A DNA stretch of 6,783 nucleotides from the NCBI GenBank assembly GCA_050742535.1, contig JBOGIQ010000334.1:1-6783 (forward strand), given 5' to 3'. Under the pieces are notes generated by a model. It was given only the letters and a program-made list of their open reading frames with translations. It was not told where the DNA came from and made no database searches. The DNA comes from Gp6-AA40 sp050742535. GTDB taxonomy: Bacteria > Acidobacteriota > Vicinamibacteria > Vicinamibacterales > UBA2999. The translations under genes and the position numbers were made by a program. Below are positions 1-6,364 of the stretch, one piece after another (the stretch's first letter is position 1; each line of letters opens with the position of its first letter).

Positions 1-75
1 CCGCAAACAGCGCCCCCAGACTCGCCTCCGGATACCCCGGCCGCGCCCCACGCCCCTGCCCGACCAGCGACGTCT
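1..75 (-). other. NRPS domain: N-terminal edge of adenylation domain A2 (truncated by window)
   Basis: After C2 the chain runs through DLRLVTDVEQTSLVGRG and then ARPGYPEASLGALFA at the window edge. This is the usual linker and first helix of an NRPS adenylation domain (compare the WNRTARDYP...GLFE stretch at the start of A1). None of the substrate-pocket or catalytic cores is inside the window, so nothing can be said about its substrate. Confidence 0.8.
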
Positions 76-3000
76 GCTCGACATCGGTTACGAGCCGAAG
101 GTCGCCGACGGCAAGGTGGGGGCGGTCAATCAATTCGATTAGAGCGTTCGTCATGTGACGAAGCAGTCGAGTGACAGCTTCGCCATCGACGCGCCGACGG
201 TCGTACAAGGCGCGCAGAATCAAGCGCTCGCCGAGCGTCGCCACCAGCACGAGCGGATAGTTCGAACGATGTCTCGAGTCGGCGGAGATCCGAGTGCGCG
301 CCGCCGCGGACGGGCCGTCGCCTGCCGCACGCGTCGGGTAGTTCTCGAACACGAACATCGTGTCGAACAGCCCCGTGCCGCGCGGCACGGCGCTGCACTG
401 CGTGATCTCGACGAGGGGCAGGTACTCGTGCTCGCGCTGATCCAGCTGTGCATCGTGGACGCTCTTGAGCCATGCGGCGGCAGACTCTGCGGTCGGAACG
501 ACCACGCGCACGGGGACCGTGTTGATGAAGAGGCCGACCATGGATTCCACGCCTGGAACCGTGGGTGGCCGGCCCGACACGGTTGTGCCGAACACCACGT
601 CGTCGCGGTCGCTGTAGCGGCTGAGCACCAGCGCCCACGCGGCGATCAGCACTGTGTTCGGCGTGACCCGAAGCGACCGCGCCGCTCGAAGCAGGCGCTC
701 GACGACGGCCGGATCGAGGTGAACGGTTCGATCCGCGGGATCAGGAGCAGTGCTCCCGTGATCGACGGACCGTACGATGCCGACGGGCGTTGGCGCCGTC
801 ACGTCGTGCAGTAACGCCTTCCAGTACGCCTTCGCGCCGTCGGTCGGTTGCGCCTGCAGCCACTCGACGTACCCGCGATGCCTCGCGGGCGGCGTCGCCT
901 CCGAGACGGGCGTGCCGTCGACCAGCGCCTGGTACGCCTCCTGGACCTGCCGGAGGACGAGCCCGACGCTCCATCCGTCAAGCAGCGCATGATGAAACGT
1001 CCACACCAGATGCGCACGGGCGGTGGACACTCGCACGAGCGCAAACCGCATCAGCGGGCCACGAGCGAAGTCGAACGCACGCTGCTGCTCGGACACGACG
1101 ACCGCCTGCAGCCGGTCCTGTTCGCCGCGCGTGTCGGTCCCGGACTCGTCGCGCACCACCCATTCGGGATCCAGGCGATGCCTCACGACCTGCACGGGAA
1201 CCGGCATGCCCTCCCATGCGAACACGCATCGCAGCGCCTCGTGCCGGTTGACGACGACCCTCCACGCCTCCCGAAGCGCATCCGCATTGAGCGGTCCCTC
1301 GATCCGCAACGTGACGAGCTCGGTGTACAGCGCCTCCTCTGGGTGCAGCAGGCTGTGAAACAGCATGGCCTGCTGCATCGCGGTCAGCGGGTAAACATCA
1401 TCGACGTCGTCGTAGACGCTGCGCACGGCAGCGAGCGCGCTGTCCGCGACGAAACGGTCGGTGGCCGGACCTGGCTCGTCCGCGCCGCGCGGCCGCCCGG
1501 CGAACCTCGTCATCTCGTCGACGACCGCACCGAATGCGGCGGCGAGGCGTTCGATGGCCGGGCGCGGGTACGACGCCGATCCGATGATCCAGTCCAGACG
1601 CAGTTCACCATTGCGTACGGCAGCGACGATTTCGAGCGCGTAGCGGCACGGCGCGGCGGGACTGCGCAGCGGACCGACAGCATCAGCGGCGAGCGTGAAC
1701 ACGGCGTCGCTGGACGACAAGTGGTCGAATTGCCCGAGGTAGTTGAAGCTGATGCGCGGCTCGTCCAGCGCCTTCATCCGTCGTCGGATGTGGGAGGCGG
1801 CGAGATACCGGAGGAGTCCCCAATCCAGGCCGTCGTTGGGAACCGCCCGCACGCGCTGGCCAACGGATTCGACCATCGTTTCGATCGGGCCGGCTTGGGT
1901 GTCGAGCAGCAGCGGAAAGACGGTCGTAAACCAACCAACCGTCCGCGACAGATCAACGTCGTCGAAGGCGTCGCTGCGGCCGTGTCGCTCCAGATCGAGA
2001 AACAGCGCCGACCCGTGCCCGCACGCGGCAAACGCACGCGCCAGCGCGGCGAGCAGGACTTCCTCGATCGTCGCGTCGAACGACCGCGGAATCTCGCGCA
2101 GCACGAGCGCTGTCTGCTCCCGGCCGATCGAGCAGCTGATCGGCGCCGCCTCCCCCGCCGTCACTCGCGCATCTGCGGCTCCCGGGCTCACGCCAAGGGC
2201 CCGCGCCCGTCCGGCCTGGGCGATCCAGAACGCCGGGTCGAGGCCGTGCCGGTTTGCCTGTTCGACGAGCATCGCCGCCCAATCGTGGACGGCCGTGGTC
2301 TTGCGGCGCGGCGCCGGTGCTCTGCCGTCGGTCAGCTGGCTGACGGCGAACGTCAGGTCGTCGAGCAGGACTCGCCACGACACTCCGTCGATCACGAGGT
2401 GGTGCGCCGACAGCAGCAGACGCCGAGGTGTCGTGTGGCCGAGATCGAACAGCACCGCACGGAATACCGGGCCCGTCTGGATGTCGAAGCCCGCCTGGAC
2501 CGAGGCGGCCTGCGCTGCCAACGCCGCCGCGCGCTCGGCCTCGGGAATCGCGTGAAGGTCGACCGCCGCGAAGGATGATTCAGCGGGCGGGCCGCCGATG
2601 TGCTGCTCCCAATCACCCTCGATCCGCTGGAACCGGCTGCACAGCGCCTCGTGTTGATGGGTCAGATAGTCGACCGCGCGCTCGAGAATCCCTGCATCGA
2701 TGCCGTCGCGCACCTGCAGCATCAGCGCCTGATTGAAGTGGTGAGGCGCGACTGGATCCGAATCGAGGAACCAGTGCTGGATGGGCGTCAGGGGCGCCGC
2801 ACTGCTCACCGCACTTGCGGCGTTCGGGGGCGCGGCCTCCGGCGCGGGCGCAGCGTGGGCGCCGACCACCGCCGCGAGCTCGGCCACCGTCGGGTATTCG
2901 AACAACTGCCTCGGCCTGACCTTCAGACCCGTGTCGCCAGCGCGCGACGCAATCTGAATACTCAGGATCGAGTCGCCGCCAAGCGACAGGAAGTCATCGT

Positions 3001-6000
3001 GCACGCTGACGTGCGGGCGGCGAAACACCTCGGCGAAGATCCGGGCGAGTGTCTCCTCGGTGGGTGTCCGCGGCGCCTCAACGCCTCTGTCCTCGGCCGC
3101 CGGCACCTCGGGCCTGGGCAGCGCGCGGCGGTCCGTCTTGCCGCTGGGTGTGAGCGGCAGCGCCTCGAGCGACACGATCGACGCAGGCACCATGAACGCC
3201 GGCAGCCGGTCCTGCAGCGCGCGGCGCAGTTCGGCGGTGTCGATCGAACCGTTCGAGGGCACGACGTACGCCACCAGCCGCTTGCCCTCTGCGGTCTCGT
3301 GAACGGCCGCCGCGCACGAGGACACACCGGGCAGCGCCGACAGCGCCGCCTCGAGCTCGCCGAGCTCGATGCGGAAGCCACGCAGTTTGATCTGACCATC
3401 GCGCCGGCCCAGGAATTCAAGCGTGCCGTCGTCGCGCCACCGCGCGAGATCGCCGGTCTTGTACAGTCGTCCGCCGGACGTACCGCTGACGGCGTCGGGG
3501 ATGAACCGTTCCGCCGTCAGTCGCGGCGCGCGCGCATAGCCGCGGGCGAGGCCGTCGCCGCCGGTGCACAGCTCTCCCGGCACACCGATCGGCAGCGGCT
3601 CACCCGACGGATCCAGGACGAACGCCGTGGTGTTTGCGATCGGCGGGCCGATGGGAATGGAGGTCGATTCCGGCGGCAGCCGCCGGGGAATGCAGTAGCA
3701 GCTCGTAAACGTCGTGTTCTCGGTCGGACCGTAGCCGTTGATGAGCGTCGTCGAGGAGAGCTCGGCGAGCCCACGCTCGATGTGCGGCACCGACAGCGCT
3801 TCGCCGCCGATGAGTAGCTGTCGCAAACCGCGCAGCGCCCAGGGCGCCTGTTCGATCACGGTGTTGTACAGCGACGACGTCAGCCACATCGAGGTGACGT
3901 TGCGCGTGTGCAGGAGCTCGCCCAGTTCCGACGGAACGGGCAGCCGTTCCGGATACACCACCACGCGGCCACCATGCAGCAGCCCGCCCCAGATTTCGAG
4001 CGTGGAGAGATCGAAGCTCACGGGTGAGAGCGACAGCAGCGTCTCGTCCGGCCCCAGATGCATGAACTCGCTGCCGAAGAGGAGCCGCACCACTCCGCGG
4101 TGCGTCACTTCGACACCCTTGGGACGTCCTGTCGAACCGGACGTGGATCCCACGTACGCGAGCGCATCCGGCGGAATATCGAGACCGAGGCGCGACGTCG
4201 GCTCGGCGGCGGTACTCGCCATGTCGATCTGCTGGAACTGCTGGAACGGCTCGGCCGCCAACCGTTCGGCAACGATCATCGCGGTCGCACCCGCGTCGAC
4301 GAAGAGACCGGCGACGCGCGCGGGTGGGTCGGATGGATCCATCGCGAGGTACGCCGCCCCGGCTTTCGAGATCCCCAGCAGCGCGACGATGAGGTCCAGT
4401 CCGCGGTCGAGAAGGACGCCGACGCGCCCGTCAGTCCCGACGCCCGCCCGCTGCAGCGCGTGCGCCACCTGATTCGCCCGCGCGTCGAGCGCCGCGTACT
4501 CGAGCTGCTGATCGCGCCACTCGACGGCCACGGCGTGCGGGCGCAGATCGGCTCGAGCCTCGAAGAGACCTGGAATCGTTGCGTCCCCCGGATAGTCGCG
4601 CGCCGTCCGGTTCCATTCCTCGACCACCAGTTTCCGGTCGTGCGCGGTCAGCCGCGCGAGCGAGTCGACACGCTGATCGGGACCTGCCGTGGCGGCGTCG
4701 AGAAGCGTCAGGTAATGGCCGGCCATGCGGCGCACGGTGCCGGCGTCGAAGACATCCGTGTTGTAGATGAAGCTGACGTCGAGTCCGCCCGGCCGCTCGA
4801 CCACGTGCGCCTCGAGATCGAACCGGGTTGTCTGCGACGCGTGCTGCATGGGGCCCGAGGACACGGCCGAGGCGTCACGTGCCGTCGACGTCGTCTCGAG
4901 CAGATTGAACAGGACCTGGAACACGGGATGCCGGCTGAAGTCGCGGTCCGGCGCCACTTCCGCCGTCACCTGATCGAACGGGACATCCTGATGGGCGAAC
5001 GCCTCGGTCACCACCCGCTGCACGTCGCGCAGCAACTCGTTGAACCGTGCACCCGGCCGCAGGCGGGTCCGCACCGCGAGCGTGTTGACGAAGTAGCCGA
5101 CGAGCGGCTGGATCTCGGCGCGGTCACGGCCGGCGACCGGCACGCCGACGACAATGTCCCGGCGCCCCGCGGCGTAGAGGCTGAGCAGCACGTTGAACGC
5201 ACTGAGCAGCGTCGTGAACGTCGTCGCACCGCTGCGGCGGCCCAGCTCCCGACACGCGTCCGCCAGACGCGCGTCGATGGTCACCGTTTCGATGCGGCCT
5301 TCGAACCTCGGAGCGGCGGGCCGGCGCCGATCCGTGGGCAGGTCGAGCGCGGTCACGCCCTCCAGTTGACGGCGCCAGTACGAGATCCCCGTTTCCAGGC
5401 GGGCCTTCGTCAGCACCGCGCGCTGCCAGGCGGCAAAATCGCTGTATTGGACTGTCAGATTCGGCAGCGGTGACGGCTGGCCCGCCGCGTACGCCTCCGA
5501 CAGCTCCCGGAACTCCCTGACGAATACGCCCATCGACCACGCATCGGTCACGATGTGATGCATGGTCAGCAGCAGCGACTGCTTCCCGTCCGGCATCCGA
5601 GCGAGCGTCGCCCTGAGCAGCGGTCCGTTCGCGAGGTCGAACGGCGCACGCGCCACCTGACGTTGAAGGACCGCGACGGCTCGATCCTGCCCGGCCGGCT
5701 CCGTGGACTGAAAATCACGAATCTCGAAAGCGAATCGGGGCTCCTCGTGGACGACCTGCACCGGCCGTCCCGACGTGGACGGGAAGGTAGTGCGAAGCAC
5801 CTCGTGACGGCGGCAGATTTCGAAGAGCGATCGCTCGACGACGGCGGACGGCAGACCGGGGCGGACGGGCAGGGAAACGTGGACGTTGTAGGCGGGCGAC
5901 TCGGGCTCGAGATGGTGCGCGATCCAGAGTTGTTCCTGGGCGAACGACAGCGGGGCTGACTGGCCTTCGTGGTTCAGCCTCGTAATCGGCAGGACCGACG

Positions 6001-6073
6001 CGTCGATGCCCTGCGCCGAGAGCAACTGATTGAGCAGCGCGAGCTTCTTCGGGGACAGGTCCTGCGTGTGCAT
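1..6073 (-). CDS. Nonribosomal peptide synthetase, C-A-T-E-C-(A) (C-terminal part outside window)
   Basis: Multimodular enzyme that builds a peptide on phosphopantetheine arms, probably in the cytoplasm. Reading from ATG at 6073, 2024 codons are open to the left edge with no stop. Domains by residue: condensation ~38-470, adenylation ~485-985, thiolation ~1003-1070, epimerisation ~1094-1524, second condensation ~1558-1988, then the first residues of a second adenylation domain. Catalytic or attachment residues are visible in every complete domain. The nearest upstream in-frame stop is TGA at 6176-6178, and no ATG, GTG or TTG lies between it and 6073, so this is the first usable start. Residues 1-37 (LSPKKLALLNQLLSAQGI type) are a short helical linker, with no loading module. 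No termination domain is reached, so chain length is unknown. The NRPS identity is very secure; the start is good but its ribosome site is oddly spaced. The metabolite is not recognised. Confidence 0.97.
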   Translation of the reverse strand, partial: MHTQDLSPKKLALLNQLLSAQGIDASVLPITRLNHEGQSAPLSFAQEQLWIAHHLEPESPAYNVHVSLPVRPGLPSAVVERSLFEICRRHEVLRTTFPSTSGRPVQVVHEEPRFAFEIRDFQSTEPAGQDRAVAVLQRQVARAPFDLANGPLLRATLARMPDGKQSLLLTMHHIVTDAWSMGVFVREFRELSEAYAAGQPSPLPNLTVQYSDFAAWQRAVLTKARLETGISYWRRQLEGVTALDLPTDRRRPAAPRFEGRIETVTIDARLADACRELGRRSGATTFTTLLSAFNVLLSLYAAGRRDIVVGVPVAGRDRAEIQPLVGYFVNTLAVRTRLRPGARFNELLRDVQRVVTEAFAHQDVPFDQVTAEVAPDRDFSRHPVFQVLFNLLETTSTARDASAVSSGPMQHASQTTRFDLEAHVVERPGGLDVSFIYNTDVFDAGTVRRMAGHYLTLLDAATAGPDQRVDSLARLTAHDRKLVVEEWNRTARDYPGDATIPGLFEARADLRPHAVAVEWRDQQLEYAALDARANQVAHALQRAGVGTDGRVGVLLDRGLDLIVALLGISKAGAAYLAMDPSDPPARVAGLFVDAGATAMIVAERLAAEPFQQFQQIDMASTAAEPTSRLGLDIPPDALAYVGSTSGSTGRPKGVEVTHRGVVRLLFGSEFMHLGPDETLLSLSPVSFDLSTLEIWGGLLHGGRVVVYPERLPVPSELGELLHTRNVTSMWLTSSLYNTVIEQAPWALRGLRQLLIGGEALSVPHIERGLAELSSTTLINGYGPTENTTFTSCYCIPRRLPPESTSIPIGPPIANTTAFVLDPSGEPLPIGVPGELCTGGDGLARGYARAPRLTAERFIPDAVSGTSGGRLYKTGDLARWRDDGTLEFLGRRDGQIKLRGFRIELGELEAALSALPGVSSCAAAVHETAEGKRLVAYVVPSNGSIDTAELRRALQDRLPAFMVPASIVSLEALPLTPSGKTDRRALPRPEVPAAEDRGVEAPRTPTEETLARIFAEVFRRPHVSVHDDFLSLGGDSILSIQIASRAGDTGLKVRPRQLFEYPTVAELAAVVGAHAAPAPEAAPPNAASAVSSAAPLTPIQHWFLDSDPVAPHHFNQALMLQVRDGIDAGILERAVDYLTHQHEALCSRFQRIEGDWEQHIGGPPAESSFAAVDLHAIPEAERAAALAAQAASVQAGFDIQTGPVFRAVLFDLGHTTPRRLLLSAHHLVIDGVSWRVLLDDLTFAVSQLTDGRAPAPRRKTTAVHDWAAMLVEQANRHGLDPAFWIAQAGRARALGVSPGAADARVTAGEAAPISCSIGREQTALVLREIPRSFDATIEEVLLAALARAFAACGHGSALFLDLERHGRSDAFDDVDLSRTVGWFTTVFPLLLDTQAGPIETMVESVGQRVRAVPNDGLDWGLLRYLAASHIRRRMKALDEPRISFNYLGQFDHLSSSDAVFTLAADAVGPLRSPAAPCRYALEIVAAVRNGELRLDWIIGSASYPRPAIERLAAAFGAVVDEMTRFAGRPRGADEPGPATDRFVADSALAAVRSVYDDVDDVYPLTAMQQAMLFHSLLHPEEALYTELVTLRIEGPLNADALREAWRVVVNRHEALRCVFAWEGMPVPVQVVRHRLDPEWVVRDESGTDTRGEQDRLQAVVVSEQQRAFDFARGPLMRFALVRVSTARAHLVWTFHHALLDGWSVGLVLRQVQEAYQALVDGTPVSEATPPARHRGYVEWLQAQPTDGAKAYWKALLHDVTAPTPVGIVRSVDHGSTAPDPADRTVHLDPAVVERLLRAARSLRVTPNTVLIAAWALVLSRYSDRDDVVFGTTVSGRPPTVPGVESMVGLFINTVPVRVVVPTAESAAAWLKSVHDAQLDQREHEYLPLVEITQCSAVPRGTGLFDTMFVFENYPTRAAGDGPSAAARTRISADSRHRSNYPLVLVATLGERLILRALYDRRRVDGEAVTRLLRHMTNALIELIDRPHLAVGDLRLVTDVEQTSLVGQGRGARPGYPEASLGALFA
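110..1402 (-). other. NRPS domain: condensation domain C2 (probable DCL type)
   Basis: Joins the D-configured chain from module 1 to the residue of module 2. Seen: DDVYPLTAMQQAMLFHSL at the start (the YPLTPMQ...MLFHSL form common in DCL domains), NRHEALRCVFAW, the active-site motif HHALLDGWS with histidines 1694-1695 and Asp1699, DVVFGTTVSGRPP, VGLFINTVPVRV, QREHEYLPLVEI, and SNYPLVLV near the end. The catalytic motif is intact. The placement right after an E domain and the N-terminal signature agree on the DCL assignment. In the C2 core the usual LRTxF is LRCVF. A single TTA leucine codon, rare in this gene, lies at 812-814. Confidence 0.92.
1502..2794 (-). other. NRPS domain: epimerisation domain E
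   Basis: Converts the alpha-carbon of the carrier-bound residue from L to D. Seen in order: E1 core LTPIQHWF (Ile at residue 1098), active-site motif HHLVIDGVSWR with histidines 1224-1225 and Asp1229, the later motif LERHGRSD with Glu1362, RTVGWFTTVFP, a VPNDGLDWGLLRYL region, and FNYLGQFD with Tyr1445. The His, Glu and Tyr known to matter in E domains are therefore all present and the domain looks active. The LEGHGRE-type motif has Arg in place of its first Gly, which is unusual. PIQHWF and NYLGQFD distinguish it from an ordinary C domain. Its presence predicts a D-residue at this position in the product. Confidence 0.94.
2864..3067 (-). other. NRPS domain: thiolation (peptidyl carrier) domain T1
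   Basis: Carries the growing chain as a thioester on a 4'-phosphopantetheine arm. The attachment motif DDFLSLGGDSILSIQ is intact, with the modified serine at residue 1035 (codon 2969-2971). A conserved carrier helix, RQLFEYPTVAEL, follows. The Asp in GGDSI, rather than the His of GGHSL, is the form typical of carriers that sit directly before an epimerisation domain, which matches the next domain here. An Ala/Pro-rich linker of about 20 residues separates it from the E domain. Confidence 0.95.
3119..4621 (-). other. NRPS domain: adenylation domain A1 (hydrophobic, valine-like pocket)
   Basis: Activates an amino acid with ATP as aminoacyl-AMP and loads it on the following T domain. Seen: P-loop core TSGSTGRPKGV (from residue 644), A4 core SFDLSTLEIW with Asp688 (the Asp235 equivalent), A5 core INGYGPTEN (Tyr781), A7 core YKTGDLARW, A8 core GQIKLRGFRIELGE, and A10 core LTPSGKTDRR with the catalytic Lys979. 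Pocket residues read by hand against PheA numbering are D688, L689, L692, W730, L754, G756, G780, T788, F789 and K979, giving DLLWLGGTFK. That differs from the classic valine code DAFWIGGTFK mainly at positions 236 and 239. Val or another branched aliphatic residue is the best guess, with low certainty. The sequence before the P-loop (YVGSTSGSTG) and the A2 core (KAGAAYLAMDP) differ slightly from consensus. Confidence 0.95.
4664..5962 (-). other. NRPS domain: condensation domain C1 (LCL-like)
   Basis: Forms the peptide bond between an upstream acyl or peptidyl donor and the residue held by module 1. Seen: C1 core LSFAQEQLWI at residues 42-51, C2 core RHEVLRTTF, the active-site motif HHIVTDAWS with histidines at residues 172-173 and Asp177, C4 core YSDFAAWQR, then VGYFVNTLAVRT and AFAHQDVPFDQV. 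All seven usual core regions are recognisable and the length, about 430 residues, is normal. The usual Gly after the motif Asp is Ala here. The sequence resembles LCL domains that take an L-configured donor more than fatty-acyl starter C domains; this subtype call is by eye. Boundaries are approximate. Confidence 0.93.
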
Positions 6074-6089
6074 ATCGGCCGCGAGCGCA

Positions 6090-6097
6090 CTCCTCCC
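6090..6097 (-). promoter_or_regulatory. Shine-Dalgarno-like GGGAGGAG upstream of the NRPS start
   Basis: The minus strand reads GGGAGGAG here, a strong match to the ribosome-binding consensus, but 16 bases separate it from the ATG at 6073 (usual spacing is about 5-9). There is no in-frame ATG, GTG or TTG at a better distance and no other good site near the ATG. Its first two bases also belong to a possible 5-bp hairpin at 6096-6112 (CCGCT, 7-base loop, AGCGG), which could partly mask it. That it serves the NRPS is a reasonable inference, not certain. Confidence 0.45.
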
Positions 6098-6206
6098 GCT
6101 GACGGCGAGCGGTTCTGGTCGCTGCCGGAGGTCGAGTCCTTGTTGGTTGTCAGCGATGACGCGCCGGGCAACGCGTCAGTACGGAACGACTTGAGCAAGA
6201 TCCAAC

Positions 6207-6222
6207 CCGCGCCGTGGCGCGG
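6207..6222. repeat. Inverted repeat, 7+7 bp with a 2-bp centre
   Basis: The arms CCGCGCC and GGCGCGG flank a two-base centre (GT on the plus strand). As RNA the tight centre would open one or two pairs into a loop. No T-run follows on either strand, so it is not a standard intrinsic terminator. It lies about 135 bp upstream of the NRPS start. It could be an operator-like site or an RNA stem; no function can be assigned. Confidence 0.45.
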
Positions 6223-6287
6223 CTGGTCGCCGTCGAGTAACTCGTTGACTTACTGGGTGTTAAGCGGTGCGAGGCGATGGAAGCGTG

Positions 6288-6299
6288 CCGCGATCGCGG
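6288..6299. repeat. 12-bp perfect palindrome CCGCGATCGCGG
   Basis: The sequence equals its own reverse complement over 12 bases. It lies about 215 bp upstream of the NRPS start codon and about 65 bp past the glycosyltransferase stop. It could be a dimeric-regulator site or part of a transcript structure, but a GC-rich palindrome of this size can also arise by chance. Function unassigned. Confidence 0.5.
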
Positions 6300-6331
6300 A
6301 TCAAAGTCGCCGCTCGACGAAACTAATATCG

Positions 6332-6355
6332 TGTGAGGCGGAACAGCCGCGCACA
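6332..6355 (-). terminator. Possible weak terminator hairpin after the glycosyltransferase
   Basis: Starting about 10 bases past the stop codon, the transcript can fold as TGTG-C-GCGG-loop(CTGTT)-CCGC-CT-CACA: an outer 4-bp and an inner 4-bp stem with a small internal loop. A modestly T-containing stretch (CGATATTAGTTTC) follows, but there is no true T-run. It could be a weak intrinsic terminator or just a structured 3' end. Confidence is low because the stem is short and interrupted. Confidence 0.3.
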
Positions 6356-6364
6356 ATCATCCGT

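Larger units (their letters stand above)
6074..6364. other. Intergenic region between glycosyltransferase and NRPS
   Basis: A 291-bp gap. Short open frames inside it (for example minus 6150-6356) have low-complexity Ser/Arg-rich translations with no recognisable domain, and I do not accept them as genes. No MbtH-like gene is present. It holds an imperfect hairpin close to the upstream stop, a 12-bp palindrome, a 7+7-bp inverted repeat, and the NRPS ribosome-binding region. I looked on the minus strand for a -35/-10 pair and found none that is convincing. The gap is long enough to hold the NRPS promoter. Confidence 0.7.

Noticed and set aside
812..814. Single TTA codon as a bldA-type regulatory codon
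   Set aside because: That interpretation applies to Streptomyces and relatives; nothing here shows the host is one, and one rare codon in a gene this long is expected.
848..2578. 576-codon open frame on the plus strand; likewise 155-814, 2600-3817, 4058-5473 and 5555-5959
   Set aside because: All are in exact antisense register with the NRPS codons. Each ends precisely where the NRPS uses a rare TTA, CTA or TCA codon (812, 2576, 3815, 5471, 5957). They result from codon bias; their translations are Arg-rich and show no domains.
3738..4472. 244-codon plus-strand open frame
   Set aside because: Lies wholly opposite the A1 domain in another register; Ser/Arg/Pro-rich translation with no recognisable motif.
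5974..6198. 74-codon minus-strand open frame across the NRPS start
   Set aside because: TTG start, out of frame with the NRPS, mostly overlaps its first 33 codons; Ser/Arg-rich shadow.
6290..6297. GCGATCGC octamer, as in the cyanobacterial HIP1 repeat
   Set aside because: Only one copy was noticed and the rest of the window does not look cyanobacterial; it is the core of the 12-bp palindrome.
6150..6356. 68-codon minus-strand open frame in the intergenic gap
   Set aside because: GTG start with no ribosome site I could see, Ser/Arg-rich composition, no motif. It does not resemble an MbtH-like protein or a regulator.
6321..6358. AT-rich spot with a GATATT/TAATAT box as a possible -10 element
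   Set aside because: No matching -35 at 16-18 bp on the minus strand (nearest TTGTGC is 20 bases away), and no plus-strand gene follows. It is more simply the region around the glycosyltransferase 3' hairpin.
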